NCBI GenBank assembly: GCA_014706295.1 | Contig: JACSVZ010000016.1 | Coordinates: forward strand, 3,949,168 to 4,013,167 | Direction: 5' to 3' | From: Lycocorax pyrrhopterus obiensis | Taxonomy: Eukaryota; Chordata; Aves; Passeriformes; Paradisaeidae | DNA length: 64,000 nucleotides | Shown: positions 34,963 through 46,900 of the stretch, piece after piece | How the letters are laid out: each line of letters begins with the position of its first letter | Numbering within the stretch: position 1 is the stretch's first letter | Translations under genes and position numbers: made by a program | Notes under the pieces: model-generated | The model's input: only the letters and a program-made list of their open reading frames with translations | Database searches by the model: none | Told to the model about the DNA's origin: nothing

Positions 34963-35607
34963 CCACAGAATGGCTGAGGTTGGAAGGGACTCCTGGAGGT
35001 CATTTGTCCCCCAGCAGGCAGGCTGAAGCAGGGCCAGCTACAGCTGGCTGCCCAAAACGTGTCCAGATGGCTTTTAAATACCTCCAATACTGGAAATTCT
35101 ACAAACTCCATGGGCAAGCTGTGCTAGTCACCCTCACAGTTAACAAAGCATTTCCTTATGTTCAGCACCTCCTGTGTTCCAGTTTGTGCCCACTGACCCT
35201 TGTCCTTTCACTGGGCACCACTGCAAAGGGCCTGGCACCACCTTGTCGACACCTTCCACTCAGGACTTTGTATTCCTCAGTAAGATCCCCTTGGGCCCTC
35301 ACTTCTCCAGGCAGCACACCCCCAGCTTCCTCAGCCTCTCCTCATTTGGGATGTGCTCCAGTCCCTCAATCATCTTGAGGACCCTTTGTGGGGCTGCCTC
35401 CAGCACGTTCATGTCTCTGCTGCACTGTGGAGCCCACAGCGGGACCCAGCCCTGCAGGTGCGGCCTCAGCAGGGCCTCCAGCAGAGGGGAAGGATCCCCT
35501 CCCTCACCATCATGGTGATGGTCTCCTCATGCAGCCCAGGAGGCCACTGGCCCTCTTTGCTGGCCCACGTTCAGCCCGGTGTCCACCAGAACCGCCAGGG
35601 CCAGTGC
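34963..35607 (-). mobile_element. CR1 LINE 3' fragment, long continuous 3' UTR plus end of ORF2
   Basis: On the plus strand it starts at the CR1 tail (CACAGAATGGCTGAGGTTGG, then AAGGGACTCCTGGAGGTCAT). It continues for about 640 bp in the expected order: CAGATGGCTTTTAAATACCTCC, the TGTTCAGCACCTCCTGTG segment, CAGTTTGTGCCCACTGACCC, TTGTCCTTTCACTGGGCACC, CTCAGCCTCTCCTCATTTGG, then GGGGAAGGATCCCCTCCCTC. It ends near the equivalent of the 'GGTGTCCACCAGGACTCCC' part of ORF2 at about 35,607. This is the least rearranged CR1 copy here, lacking only the 5' part. The open plus-strand frames over it (for example 34,980-35,378) are antisense to the element and carry no meaning. Confidence 0.95.
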
Positions 35608-35900
35608 AGAAAGGAGCAGGTTTGAAGGCAGAGGGTCTCAGCCTTGGCTTCAGGCATTGCCTGTCCCTCCCTAGGGCTGGTCTCCGGGGAGCCCTGGGGC
35701 TTGCCTGAGCTCCTACAGGGGAAAAGCACAGGGCTCCAGCCCCTGAGAACAAATAGATCTCCTCTCCTCCGTCCCACGTGGAGCCGTGGTGGGCTGAGGC
35801 GGATTGCCTTGGCCTGCAGGTCTCTCTGCACCATTGCCCTTGCTTAGGAGGGTGGGTAAAGGTTTGAACATCAGCCCTGTGGTTGCTGTGAAGGGCATTT
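35608..35900. other. GC-rich segment of unknown origin beside a CR1 end
   Basis: This stretch is clearly richer in G+C than its surroundings, with several CpG, and abuts the truncated 5' end of the CR1 copy. It does not continue the CR1 order that I know. Overlapping open frames exist on both strands (plus 35,644-35,847; minus 35,510-35,834) without any recognised domain. It could be flanking sequence from the insertion site, another degenerate repeat, or an unrelated GC-rich island. I cannot distinguish these. Confidence 0.4.
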
Positions 35901-38111
35901 GATCTCAGTAAGTGTAATTGAAGGGATCAACATGGGATTTGGAGATGGGATGGTAATTTTTGACTGGCAGCTCAGATCTGTGGAGTATTTTATTGAAGTA
36001 AGAGGGTGACGATTTAAAAACTTTTTAAAAATAATTAAAAAAATATTTAAGATTTTTTTTTTAAAATATGAGCATAATCACTGCAAAGCCCACGCTCATT
36101 TTACAGCATATTTGTAGTTTGAGTGTTTAAAGAGCTTTTTATTTTCATGTTTATGCCCTGGGGACTTAACAAACTGTGATCTAGTCTAAAAATATGTGAG
36201 ATTCCTTCTGAAAATACTTGCTGTGCCAAAGTTTGGGGTTTTTTTTTTCTTTCTAAATAATGAACAATGTTCAAATTAGATAATTCCAGCATTTAAGAAA
36301 CAGTGTGAGGAAAAAGAGAGGAGGAAGTCGCATGGCAGGGAGCATCTTCATTGTGTTTTTTTCTTTTGAAGGGACAAGGAAGATTAGTGAATCACTGTAA
36401 TGTGTTAAATAATTTTTTCTGCAGTTTTGTATCGTAAGTCATAAATGACATGAATCAAATGTGGGTTTATTTAAAATATATTAACAAGGCTTTTGCAAAA
36501 AATTAGCTTAGGAAAATGAACAGAACAATTTTCTGCTGTATTTTTGATCATTCCTCTTTAAGCAGCATCTCAATTCCTGGAATGCGTGAAGAACAGGCTT
36601 TTTATTGGGAGATATAGAGAATTTCACTGTCAGGAAACTGAGTTATGTCAGAATAGAGTAACAGTGTATTAGGCCTTGGTAAACCAGTTGTGATAAATCT
36701 AAAACTGAAATTAATTAAACATGAATCTTTCTAGACTTTTATTTGTTACTTTTGCCTATTATTTTTAGTCCTGTCCACTTAAGATGGAGTTAACCAAAAG
36801 CCAAAGCACTGCAAAAATGTGACTACTCTTTGGTTATGTAGCACCTCGTGAAGCATGGCAGGATACTTGTGAGGCAGCCTGTTCTGAGAACTCGATATTC
36901 TGAAGAACTAAAAGATTTGGGTAGCTTACCTAGCTGTCAATTTTTCAGGCTTTTCAGCCAAGGTTGCTACTGCATGCCAAATCTTGCAGGGGCTTAATTT
37001 GAGATACAGCACCCAGCTCAACAAAACTGTGTCTGTCCAAAGCAGAACTGAAGGTGATAAAATTAAATGAATAGCTATGCTGTTTCCAGAGTAATCAAAT
37101 TCAGTAATTAGGAGTTCAGTAATCTCTGGTCTTTTATGTAGCCCCTCAGTGTCATAATTAATTCAGCCTTCAATTTGGCAGGTTGTGGATTATGGTTAGA
37201 TTATCACCCTGATGTGTGCCAGCTGGGCTTCATTGCACCTGAAGTCCTTTAATTTGAAGATTATCTGGAGCCTTGATCCTAATGCTGGTGACCTCTGTTA
37301 TCTCTGGTCTTCAGAAAGTGTTTCTTTGCTGGTCCATTTGCACTGAGGAGCACAGCAGGCAGCCATCCACAGTATTTGTGGAGGTTCTGCTAATGACTAG
37401 GGATCAGCAGCTACCCTCCAATTACAGTTTACTAATCTGGAAACTAACAGCTGCTGGGGTCTCTGCGGTTTTGTAGAAATGTGATATATTTTCTGTATCT
37501 AAATGAAGAACTGTGGAATGGTTTTGATTAGGAGTTAGAAGAGCTACAGGGACAGCGGTGCTGTCTGCCTGATTAGCTAAGTCTGAACCTTTAAAGTAGC
37601 TGGCTTTAGAAGTCAGTCAGACTGGGAATTGAGCAGGGATATGTTTTTAGGGCAGTCTGTGAGCAGAGAACAGAAGAGATGTTTCTAAAAAATAAACTCA
37701 GCTGCTTACTGTTTATATGTCCACATCCTTGATCTAAAATGAAGTTGCTGCCTCCCTTCTGTTCAATGGAATTAAGATTAAAGGCTTGTTTGAGTTTTAA
37801 ATAGCTCCATGGGTGAATGCAGATTTCTAAGATATAGACCAAAAACCTTTAAAAAGACCCTTTCAAAAACCAGGTATTAGAAACCCTTTTCAAAATACTG
37901 CTATTTCTATAAACTTCCCTTCACACAGTATTATGTCAAACAATTCACCACATATGACACTACTCTGGAGGATTTGGGCACTGGGGCACTGGTTGTGATG
38001 GTGCTCTTAGTTGTATCTGTTCCAATCTCAAATTTTGCCTCTATTTTTCACCACTGCAAATAAAAGTCAGACTACAAGCTGTTAGCATTAATTTGTTTCT
38101 GCTCTGTGCAG
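35901..38111. other. Unique AT-rich sequence with a possible conserved non-coding stretch
   Basis: An AT-only-like tract lies at about 36,012-36,066 (runs of A and T, including AATTAAAAAAATATTTAA), a possible matrix-attachment or slippage-prone region. At about 37,040-37,320 there is a dense run of homeodomain-type words (TAATCAAA, AGTAATTAGG, CATAATTAATTC, GATTATCTGG) in otherwise non-repetitive sequence. This resembles conserved regulatory DNA, but I cannot test conservation. No gene is seen. Confidence 0.45.
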
Positions 38112-38192
38112 CTTGCTGGAGACTGGAAAGAAACATTCCAAGTTAGGTGGCATTATTGACTACAAATACATTCATGGAGAAGACTTAAACAG
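38112..38192 (+). other. Candidate coding exon (81 nt), single open frame
   Basis: Both splice sites are near consensus. The acceptor is TTTGTTTCTGCTCTGTGCAG ending at 38,111, with an ATTAAT branch-like word upstream. The donor is AACAG|GTAAGGA. Only one frame is open: one leading base, then LLETGKKHSKLGGIIDYKYI and on through HGEDLNR, leaving two bases at the end. The residue mix (Gly-Gly, aromatic and charged) is plausible for a folded domain, but I cannot name a family. By phase it cannot join directly to the 28.3-kb candidate, which ends in phase 0, so at least one more exon would be required if both belonged to one gene. A chance cryptic exon remains quite possible. Confidence 0.25.
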
Positions 38193-41100
38193 GTAAGGAA
38201 AATGGTGCCAGGGGACTGTGTGGCTCTGGCTTTGAGCCACAGCACGAGCCTGACCCTGTATCTGATACAGCCGAACTGTTTGCTGCTGCTGTTTGTAATG
38301 TCATCCATGGAATTACTTTGCAACTGGCACATTTTAGGTTCTGGCTCAAACTGGGATGTCGTGCGCACCCATGAGTTCCAGCATCTCTGCTGATGCAGTA
38401 GTGGATAAATTTCCTCTGTGATGTGCTCTCCCCATAGCTCACATTACTGGTAATGGGAACTGAATGAATAAATCCCATGGCAAAGGCAGCACTGAACTTA
38501 ATTCAAACTTGTGAAGAATCTGAACTAAAAGTTTTATTTTTTTTTTATCCTCAGATAGGTTCCTTGAGTAGAGGCTTGCCCCAAACTTTCAGATGTCAAA
38601 ATGTTCTAGGAACAGTACCTTTTTATGCAACTGATACAGTCATAAGAATTCAAACAGCCTTTGGGGAGTGCGCTGCTTATACCTAAAGACTATTCCAGTT
38701 ACAGGAGTTTGTTTTAAAAAGGATTTGTGTATTCAGCACAAGCTCTGGATTTACAGCATTTAACTTGCAAATTTCAGTCAATGGGCTCTCTGCCCAAAAC
38801 CTCTAAAATACTTTTCCAAACCACAAAACCAACAAGACTCCTTCTGAATCGGTTCTCAGACTCCAATTTCATTACTTACTTACTCTGAGCCTTTTCAATT
38901 AGCCTGGCAGTATCTCTAGAAAGTTACCAAGATGGGGTACTGAGCCACTAAAAAAAGGAAAAAACTAATCCTTTCTGTCATGGGATATTTGTTGCACAAA
39001 ATGTGCAGAAAGTACCTCTGAAGCTGCTTCAGTGCAGTGACTTCACCTGCTCAAAACCTGAGCACTGCACAGTGATACTCACGAGGACCTGTGAAACAGC
39101 CTCCCAGCAGCAGGGGTGATGGACACGTTGCCAGTTCTATTCATGGCTTTCCTTGTAGGTAGCTCTCCCACAGCTTTTCTCACAACGTGTTTCCAAAAAT
39201 TATAAAGTGCCGTACACAATTTGTCTTTCTAATCCACATTCTTTAGAGCTATTGAAATAACATGATTTTTTTTGTTGTTCTTATTTAGCTATGAAACTAG
39301 TGGATAATCCTTTCTAGTTAATCCAAAATATTTAGACATTAAAGAAATATTTTAATTTAAAACATTTCCTTTAATTTTTGAGGTATAAACAGCTTTGGGG
39401 AAAGTATCCAAAATGTTTTATTGAGAATGATAAAAAAAAATGAATCAACTTTTGAACTGTATTTTTGCTCAAACTCTTTGTGTTCAGTCCAAATACACAA
39501 ATAATTTAGATATCAAATTATGGATTTTTAAAGCAAATGTAATAAGGAAAAAATCTTGGCAAGCTCTACTAGTCTCATTTTCCTTTGAGCACAGCAGAGA
39601 AAATTTGGATAAAAAGCAAGCTAAACTTATTTTGTTCATTTCAGTACAGCCTGTGCCTCCTGACCTTCTCAGGTTGTGCATAGAAACTCTCTCTACAGCT
39701 TCAGATGGAGTTTTGGGAGAACCTTGCAGAGTGTGATCCCTGCTACCTATGTGTGGCTGGAAAGAGCAACCTCAAAAAATTCAAGACAATTTCCGCTGCA
39801 GATCAGTTCTCGTGTTCAGCACGTGAGGCTGAGGACCAGGCTCATCCATTGCCAGGCCCAGCTCCTCCTCAGGGGCTGCTTCTGTTCTGGCATCCTCACA
39901 GAAATTATGCAGCTTTGGGCCAGCTTGGGGATCATTTTCTGAGGGAGAACCCTTCGGCAACTCGAGAGCAACTCACAGCTCTGAAATCTGGGCGCATCCT
40001 TTCAACCTGTGACAAAGCAATCTGTGGCATGCGATGTGGGGAGGATGTTCCACATATACTACACTGATACTGTGGAAAAGCCTCCGTAAATAAGTGTCCT
40101 CCTTTAGCTGTCACACCTCTGCGTTGCAGGGAGTCAACAGGGAAAGACTTTTGACTTCATCTTTTCTCCTCCTCAGATTCTGTGACAAGTGTTCGAGCCT
40201 TTTTTGAAGAGGTGGGAGATTGGGCAAGGGTGATTTCAGCTGCAGGAATGTCTCATTGAAGGGTTTTTTTGATGAAATGGGTAATTGCTTTTTCTTAAGA
40301 AATATTTGTGAGGCAGAGGAAGGGAGCTGATAGCTGGGATCACTTACAAGTAGCTTCCTCATCTGGATAAATTAATGCAGATTGAAAATATTGTAGTGCA
40401 TACCCAAATGAGTGGTATCCTCTGTGAAAGATTCTCCAGAGCTCTGCACCACTGCAAAAACATTGCTTGCCATGTGACTTTTTATAGGGACGAGTTCCAA
40501 GAATTTTACTTATTTAAGGAAGTTGTGGATTGGAAAACATCAGCTCTTTGTGCAATTTGCCATTTTGTTTTTATTGATCCTCCAGAGTGTCAGACCTGAG
40601 TTGGATTTCCATGGCACCATGGAATTTACTGGATAGCCTAGGGGACTTGGAACAACACGTGTAACTTGTATTTAAGGGGATCATTGTTTGGTGTCCACCT
40701 CTAAAGATGCTGCTGGCATCGTGCTGTTGAGGAGATAAATGTTTCTGCAATGACATGTGGAGAGAAGTCCAGCAGCATTGAACAGTGAAGTGCCATGGAG
40801 CATCTTTGGGATGTCAGGTCTTGTGTCATTAGTGTAAAACAATGAAGTATTTAGAATACAATTGTGAATGTCTGTCTGATATTTAAAAAGGCCAGAAGAG
40901 TGAGGGCTTTGTCTGGTTCATGGCTTAACACAAACCCTTAGCATTTTCTGCATCTGCAGTTTAAAGTGTGATTAGCTTCACACAGAAGAATTTAATTTTC
41001 TTTATATAATGCTATTATTTCAAACTTTAAAGACTTGATTCTCTCATGTAGACAGACCTTGGAAGCTTTCCATTCAGTTCTTAAGATTCCATCTCCAAAT

Positions 41101-43800
41101 GCTGTTGGCCTTTAGTTCAGTTCCTTCGGAAGCTGGATCTCTTGAGGAAAGCTCATTCTGCTTTGAAGATGTCAGGTTCCAGGCATCTGAACTCCTCAAA
41201 ACCAAATTTGTTTTCTCATTCAAAGCAACTCTTTGCAGCTAGGGTCCTTTGTTTTTAAAGGGATATTGCCAATTAAAATTGGCCACTGAGGGTAGATATA
41301 TCAACTTCAGACCTCTAAATTCTCATGGAAGTGTTTTCTAAGAAAACAAATATTCTCTTTGCAGTATTTAGAACCTGAATATTTTAGCATCAAAAAACTT
41401 GTGGTGAAGAGGGTAAACAGAAAGCCCTTTTTTCCCTACCCTTCTCAAGCCCCCTAAGCTCTGAGGTGCCAGCAAGTGGCTGTACAAAAAATGTTTGCTT
41501 AAATTAGCTTTTGCTTAGTTTTTAATTTTCAGTCCAAAAGCCAAATGAGCCATTAAAGGAAACTACACTAATGAGATGCGCTACAAAGCAAAATATGCCA
41601 AGGGCAAAAAGCAGGCTTTTAATTTGTTCAACTTAAATCTCTAACATCTGGCTGTGATGGACGATGTCACTAAGCACAATAAGAATATCAGAATTAGACT
41701 TTAGCAATCAGTGCCTCCTCTGTTTGCCTTTCTCCATTTTCTCACTCATTTTCTTGGCACAGAGTGGCGCAGGAAAATACTTTAAAGGGCAAAGACTCCG
41801 AGCTGTAAGTTGGACTTTGGTTTGGACGTGGACCATTGGGCCTGATTGCCAATTCCTTGTTCAGTCAGCTTGCACCACAGCTGGAACACACACACAAGCA
41901 CTCTCTCTTTCCAAAAACACTGAGTACCCCAGTGCTGCTCAGGAGTCAGGGATGGGTAGAAGCATCTCTTACAACAACAATCTCAAGAAGGCAGGGAGAT
42001 GGAGACTTCAAGCAGCGGTAAATCAGAGCGGTTTTGTTGTTCTCCTGTGTTCAGAGGCCTGGTGGGATTCCTGGGGCTAGTATTCCTAGGGCTAGTGTTT
42101 GTAGTCTGAGCTTCTGAAGCAAGAACTTGGGGGCACAGCTGGACTTGTATGGATAAATTCTGCTGTTGCTCACAGGATGGCTTCTTCTTGAGAATGTCTG
42201 GCTCGTGGTGGCTCACTGAGAGCATCAATGTGGCTGGCAGCTGGTAGCACTTGGCAAAGTGTACCAGCACAGCCACAGCCAGCCAGGCTTATTCATGTGG
42301 TTAGGACAATTTTCCCTTTTCTCTTTTGCTCCCAAAAGCAAATGTCTATTCATTCAAATTCAGATTGGTCCCAGGGAAGAAATTGAGCATTTTACCTGCC
42401 CTGCCATGCAATGCGGTGCCTCATTATGTTTCCGTTTGCACTGTTAACTGGACACCCAATCTTAGAATTGCCCAAGCCAGAGAAATAGGTTGTTTGACCA
42501 CCAATCCTCGTAAGCAGGCTAAAATGGGATCTAGAGGACCCTGGTATCAGTTTTTGTCTGTAAAACTATTCTTGACTGCCTTCACTGAGGCTGTATCCTG
42601 ACAAAGTGAACTGTGAGCTCTGATCTGCTCCATTCAAAGCGGGGGAATCCACCCAGATTTTTTGCAGGAGAAGTTTGTTGGGTGCCTCCCCAGTCAGGTC
42701 AGGTGTGTACACGTACTATCTGTTGAAAGAGGGCTGTAGCAAGAATTTCTTCTATGCAGTCACCCTTGATTGTGGGTTTCCTTGTGAAGCACTGTAAGTT
42801 TTATCTTCATGTAGCAGCAGCCTCTCTCCTCTGCCTGGTAATGATTGCTCCTGCTGAGGCTCACTGCCCAGTGGGGAGCTCTCCATCCTTGGCAGGTGAC
42901 CAGTCTGTGTGCAGAGCTGGATTTGTGCTTGTCAAGCAGCCTGACTTCACCAGCTTCCTCCTTTGTGTTTTTTCTAAAAAATGAGTAAATCTATGTGGAA
43001 CAGGACTACTGTTCTGTCTTGCAGAAATATAGGTTTTGTTTTGCTGAACTTTAATTTTTAGAGAATGCTAGAAAATGCAGGCAATTGTTTTATAAGTATT
43101 TTAAAATGAAGTAGTATTCACAATTCACAGCTTCTGCTCTGTGGATCTTTCATACTTCATTGTCCTTTGAGCATTTTCATGCACTGACCTATCCTTCTGC
43201 TTTACATGTACCTGAAATAGTATCTGTGTCGTCCTTTGCTAAATATAGCAAATGTCAATCCACCATTTTTCTTTGCTAAGCTACTCTTTCATATTACTTT
43301 CAATAAAAATAGGTCTGCATGGAGAAACTTGTATTTTTAATGGATAAAACTTAATGATGGGAGAGACAGGAATCACTAGCACCACCTATTCATTGAGAAG
43401 CACTATGTGTGTGTATCTGTGCAGAATTAGGGCACAAACCTCAATAGCTTGAGCTATGAGTATTGCTCCTTTTGCAATTTCCCTCTAATTCAAGGGCACT
43501 CTGCCAAGTGGAGTATCCCACCTTTGCTGATTCATGTCTTAATTCCAAGTAACGAATTCCCAGCTTCTCCACTCAGTGCTTCCAGCAGAATTATAGAGAA
43601 CAGAAATTCCAAGCTGCTTTCTGATTCTTACTGTTTGAGAAAAAATAATATGGTCAACTTTAAGGGCGGTGACTGAGAGGTTGACTTTGATTTCTGTCTG
43701 GAAATGCTGATGGCAAGACCTCTGCTCTAAGAGCAGTGGGGAGCCCTGGCAAGCCTTTTTCATTGGGGGATCTAATCCATCTCTCTTAGGAGGTTCACAG
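38193..43800. other. Unique sequence with a GC-richer stretch at 39.65-40.06 kb
   Basis: No gene I can support. Between about 39,645 and 40,063 the DNA is GC-richer and open in more than one plus-strand frame. One frame follows an acceptor-like TTTGTTCATTTCAG at 39,644 and reads VPPDLLRLCIETLSTASDGV; the overlapping 39,705-40,067 frame is 120 codons. No matching donor or domain is evident. A 15-bp tandem duplication (ATTCCT then GGGCTAGT or AGGGCTAGT) lies at 42,067-42,096. The rest is AT-leaning unique sequence. Confidence 0.45.
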
Positions 43801-43925
43801 AAGGCATAATCAGATTGTCTAGTCTGATCCACTTGGTGTCAGAGGTCACTGAATTTCATGCAGGTTGCTCTGTAATGAGTCTTATCTGACATTCTCAAGC
43901 ATTGACAACATCCAAGGGGTCACAA
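43801..43925 (-). mobile_element. Ancient CR1-type LINE remnant (diverged 3' end)
   Basis: On the plus strand, ATCAGATTGTCTAGTCTGATCC, then CACTGAATTTCATGCAGGTT, then CTCTGTAATGAG, follow in order the 3' portion of an old amniote CR1/L3-like family best known from turtles and crocodilians ('TCTAGTCTGACC ... GAATTTCACCCAGTTACTCCTGTA'). Divergence is high and the terminal tail is lost, so it would be far older than the other CR1 copies here. I rely on remembered family sequence, so the exact subfamily is uncertain. Confidence 0.5.
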
Positions 43926-46900
43926 CACTGGCAGTGGAGCCAAGACCATGAAAAACTTTCCTCTTGAGTGGTTTTAGCTTCTGCATTGTCTTAATTCGTG
44001 TCTAAAATTTGACCCCAGTTCCATTGCAGTATTTAAGTGTGCGACTCCATCAGTTCCAATAGTTGCTATCCTTCTAAATGTGTCTTGACACCTGGGTCCT
44101 TGTGTGTGCAGCTGGATTTTCATTCTATAGAGTAACAATTGCATGGGTGTGTTTGGCAATTGCAGAGCATGTTGATGAAGTGGACTGTAAAATGAATCCA
44201 AAGAGGCAAATGGTAATCTGAAGTGAAATGCGAGCAGCCTCTTATTCCAAATGTACTTTCCTACCAAATTGTTTGGAAATGTCTCCAGTACTTAGAAATT
44301 TGGGATGAAATGTTTCGTTTGTTTTTAATTCTACAGCTAATACCTGTGTAGGGAAATTAATCTGAAACATAGTTTCAGTAGCAGGAGGGAGGAGAGGAGG
44401 GAAACCTATAATCAGTAATGCTGGAGCTGGGTATGATGTGGGACAGAATGTCGGAGCTGAATTTGTTATGTGAGAGGGGAACTTGGCAGTTCTGAGCAGT
44501 TTTGTTTTAAAGGGGCATAGTGCCATATAACAGGAAGGTATCAGACCTCTCTGAGGCACAGAAGGGGAGAAATAATTTGGAGCTCTGTTCCTCAATGCCA
44601 GGTCTAACTTATCAAAGGAAATGGGATGAAGAAGCTGGGAAATTACTGCCTTAGAAACTCTCAGAAGTTGAAAAAGTAACCAACATCACTGGGTCATGAG
44701 TTACAGCATCTAATTGCAGTCTATGACTATTTTGTTTTGTGAAAGAAGGGAGTATTGAAAAGTAGATCAGGATAGTCTTAATACTTTGAAGAACAATCGT
44801 GCACTGGCCAAGGAGAATCATCCTCATGAACAAAAGGCTGGTTCCCAAAGATATTTCTAAGTGGATTCATCAGATTCATCTGGAACTGAGATGCTTTCGG
44901 TCTTCTAAACTTAATTAACTTAATGGTCTTGCACTAGTACAATTAGATGAGAGCCCAAAACCGAATGGCTGAGACAGGATGGACTAACGTCATTTTTATC
45001 GAAGATCAATTGCGTGATGCCTGAATGTCCTCTGCGTTTGGTTGTTTTGACTTGTAACATGCAGCTTCACTTGATGCCCCCCTTCTCTTGCACTGAGAGA
45101 GATGGTGAGCAATCGATTCCTTTGTGGGATCAATTAAAGCTGTTGTGGCTGCTTTAAAATGTATAAATACATTCTGTTTCCCTGTTGGCAACCACAGTGT
45201 GACCTCAGTTAAAGTTGCCCCTTGTCACCCTGCCACTGGCCACCAGAGAACACTTCTCATTTGGATGGACTTTAGGTTCAGAGTGCTCTGAAGGAGCTGA
45301 GGTGGCATGTGGTTTGTGTAAGCAAGTGGTAGATATTCTGATAGAGATGCTGGGTATTTTCTTTTTAAATCTGATATGCCTGAGGGTGTCAGTCTGCTGG
45401 GTCAAAGTTTGCTGGCCCATGGAGATCTCTGCAAAGGAATAACAATCTGTTTATAAGATGCAGTGTCTTTTTTATTAGATTATTTATTGTTGCCGAGGAG
45501 AAGAAAGCCCATTTCAGTGCATATGGGGAGCTGTGGATCAGTCCAGCACGTGCTCTTACAGCCTGAGCTGTGCTTTGGAGCAGTGAAAGCTAAAAACCAT
45601 CAGAGGAGAGGTGCACGCTGCAGAGCTTGGAATCTGAGTCTCGGAACTTTTGTGATCTCTCTGCTACAAGTGGCCAGAAAACAAGCTTTTCATCAGGCAG
45701 AAATGCTAAGAATAGCAAACCCCACACTCAGACACTGCAAATAGAAGACCAAACTTGTGAAACTGAAACATATGGCAGAAGGCGAGCTGAAGTGCTTCAG
45801 GCTTAGCTTTCAGTTTGCAAATGGGAGAGATTTTTGCCAGCTGCATGTGCAAAAATGTGAAACCAAAGATCCTGTTGGTAACTGAGTTCAGAGGAATGTA
45901 GGAAGCTTAGTTGCTTCACCCTGCACAAATACAGGTACACAGTCTGGAATTATTTCAGGTTACCTGAGTTAATTTATTTTGTACCATATTGGTCTTAGTC
46001 AGAATTTGACCAATGGTCAGTTCTGTAATATTAATTTTTTTTGAGTTTTATGTTTGTGTGACTCTCTGAACCTACTATTTGAAGTAGTGAGAACTCTCAA
46101 GATATCTTGAGGCTTCAAAATTAATGGGAAGTTGCTGTGGTGGGCATGATCCTTACCAAACAGGAAATCAGAGAGGCAAAAGCATTCTTCTGACGTGAAG
46201 AACACTTGAATTTCTTATTCAAAAAAGCTGGAAACGAGGTTATTACCCTGATGTGTGATTAAGTGGGCTAAAATACATGAATTTGTTGAGGAAATAACAC
46301 TGAAATATGAGATACCTGACGGTACTTAACCAGGAAGTACAGTCCAAGTCCCTAGAATTTGTTTCCACCCAAATACTGAGATAATTTATTTGTTCTCTTG
46401 GACTTTGCTAGTACTGGATCTCAATCAATCTTCTATATGTTTATGTAGAATTTCATTGGGCACAACTGGAACATGATGGATGTCCAGCCGTAAAAAATAC
46501 CAGACTTCAAGGACATCTAATCTTGAACTGGAAAGAGACAGTTTGATATGTCATATGCACTATTCTGCTGAGTTTTGTATATTGACAGGAGTGGGACAGA
46601 ATGAAAAAATAATCCAGTAAATCTTTACAGGAAGACTGAAAGGACAAGGCTGACTTCACGGTTCGGGCTTTGCCTCTGGAGTGAAAGAATCAGAGGAAAC
46701 TTGCAGTGATGAATTTTTATATGTTATTCTCAAAGTGTGGTGCTGGGAGAAGTGGGGAGCTGCCTTCTTATCTGCTGGGACTTCCTTGAACTGAAGGATA
46801 TTTGCTCTGCCGAGAAATCAATGCGAGAGCTATTTCAAGGATATATCCCACAGATCCCATTATTCAGCAGACCTGAAATTCAAACCCTGGTTTGACACTG

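Noticed and set aside
34980..35834. Several overlapping 80-130 codon ORFs on both strands
   Set aside because: They cover the CR1 3' fragment and its GC-rich neighbour; low stop frequency from GC content explains them.
36931..37046. Minus-strand splice pair with a CTAG|GTAAGC donor
   Set aside because: Acceptor moderate and the frame closes early.
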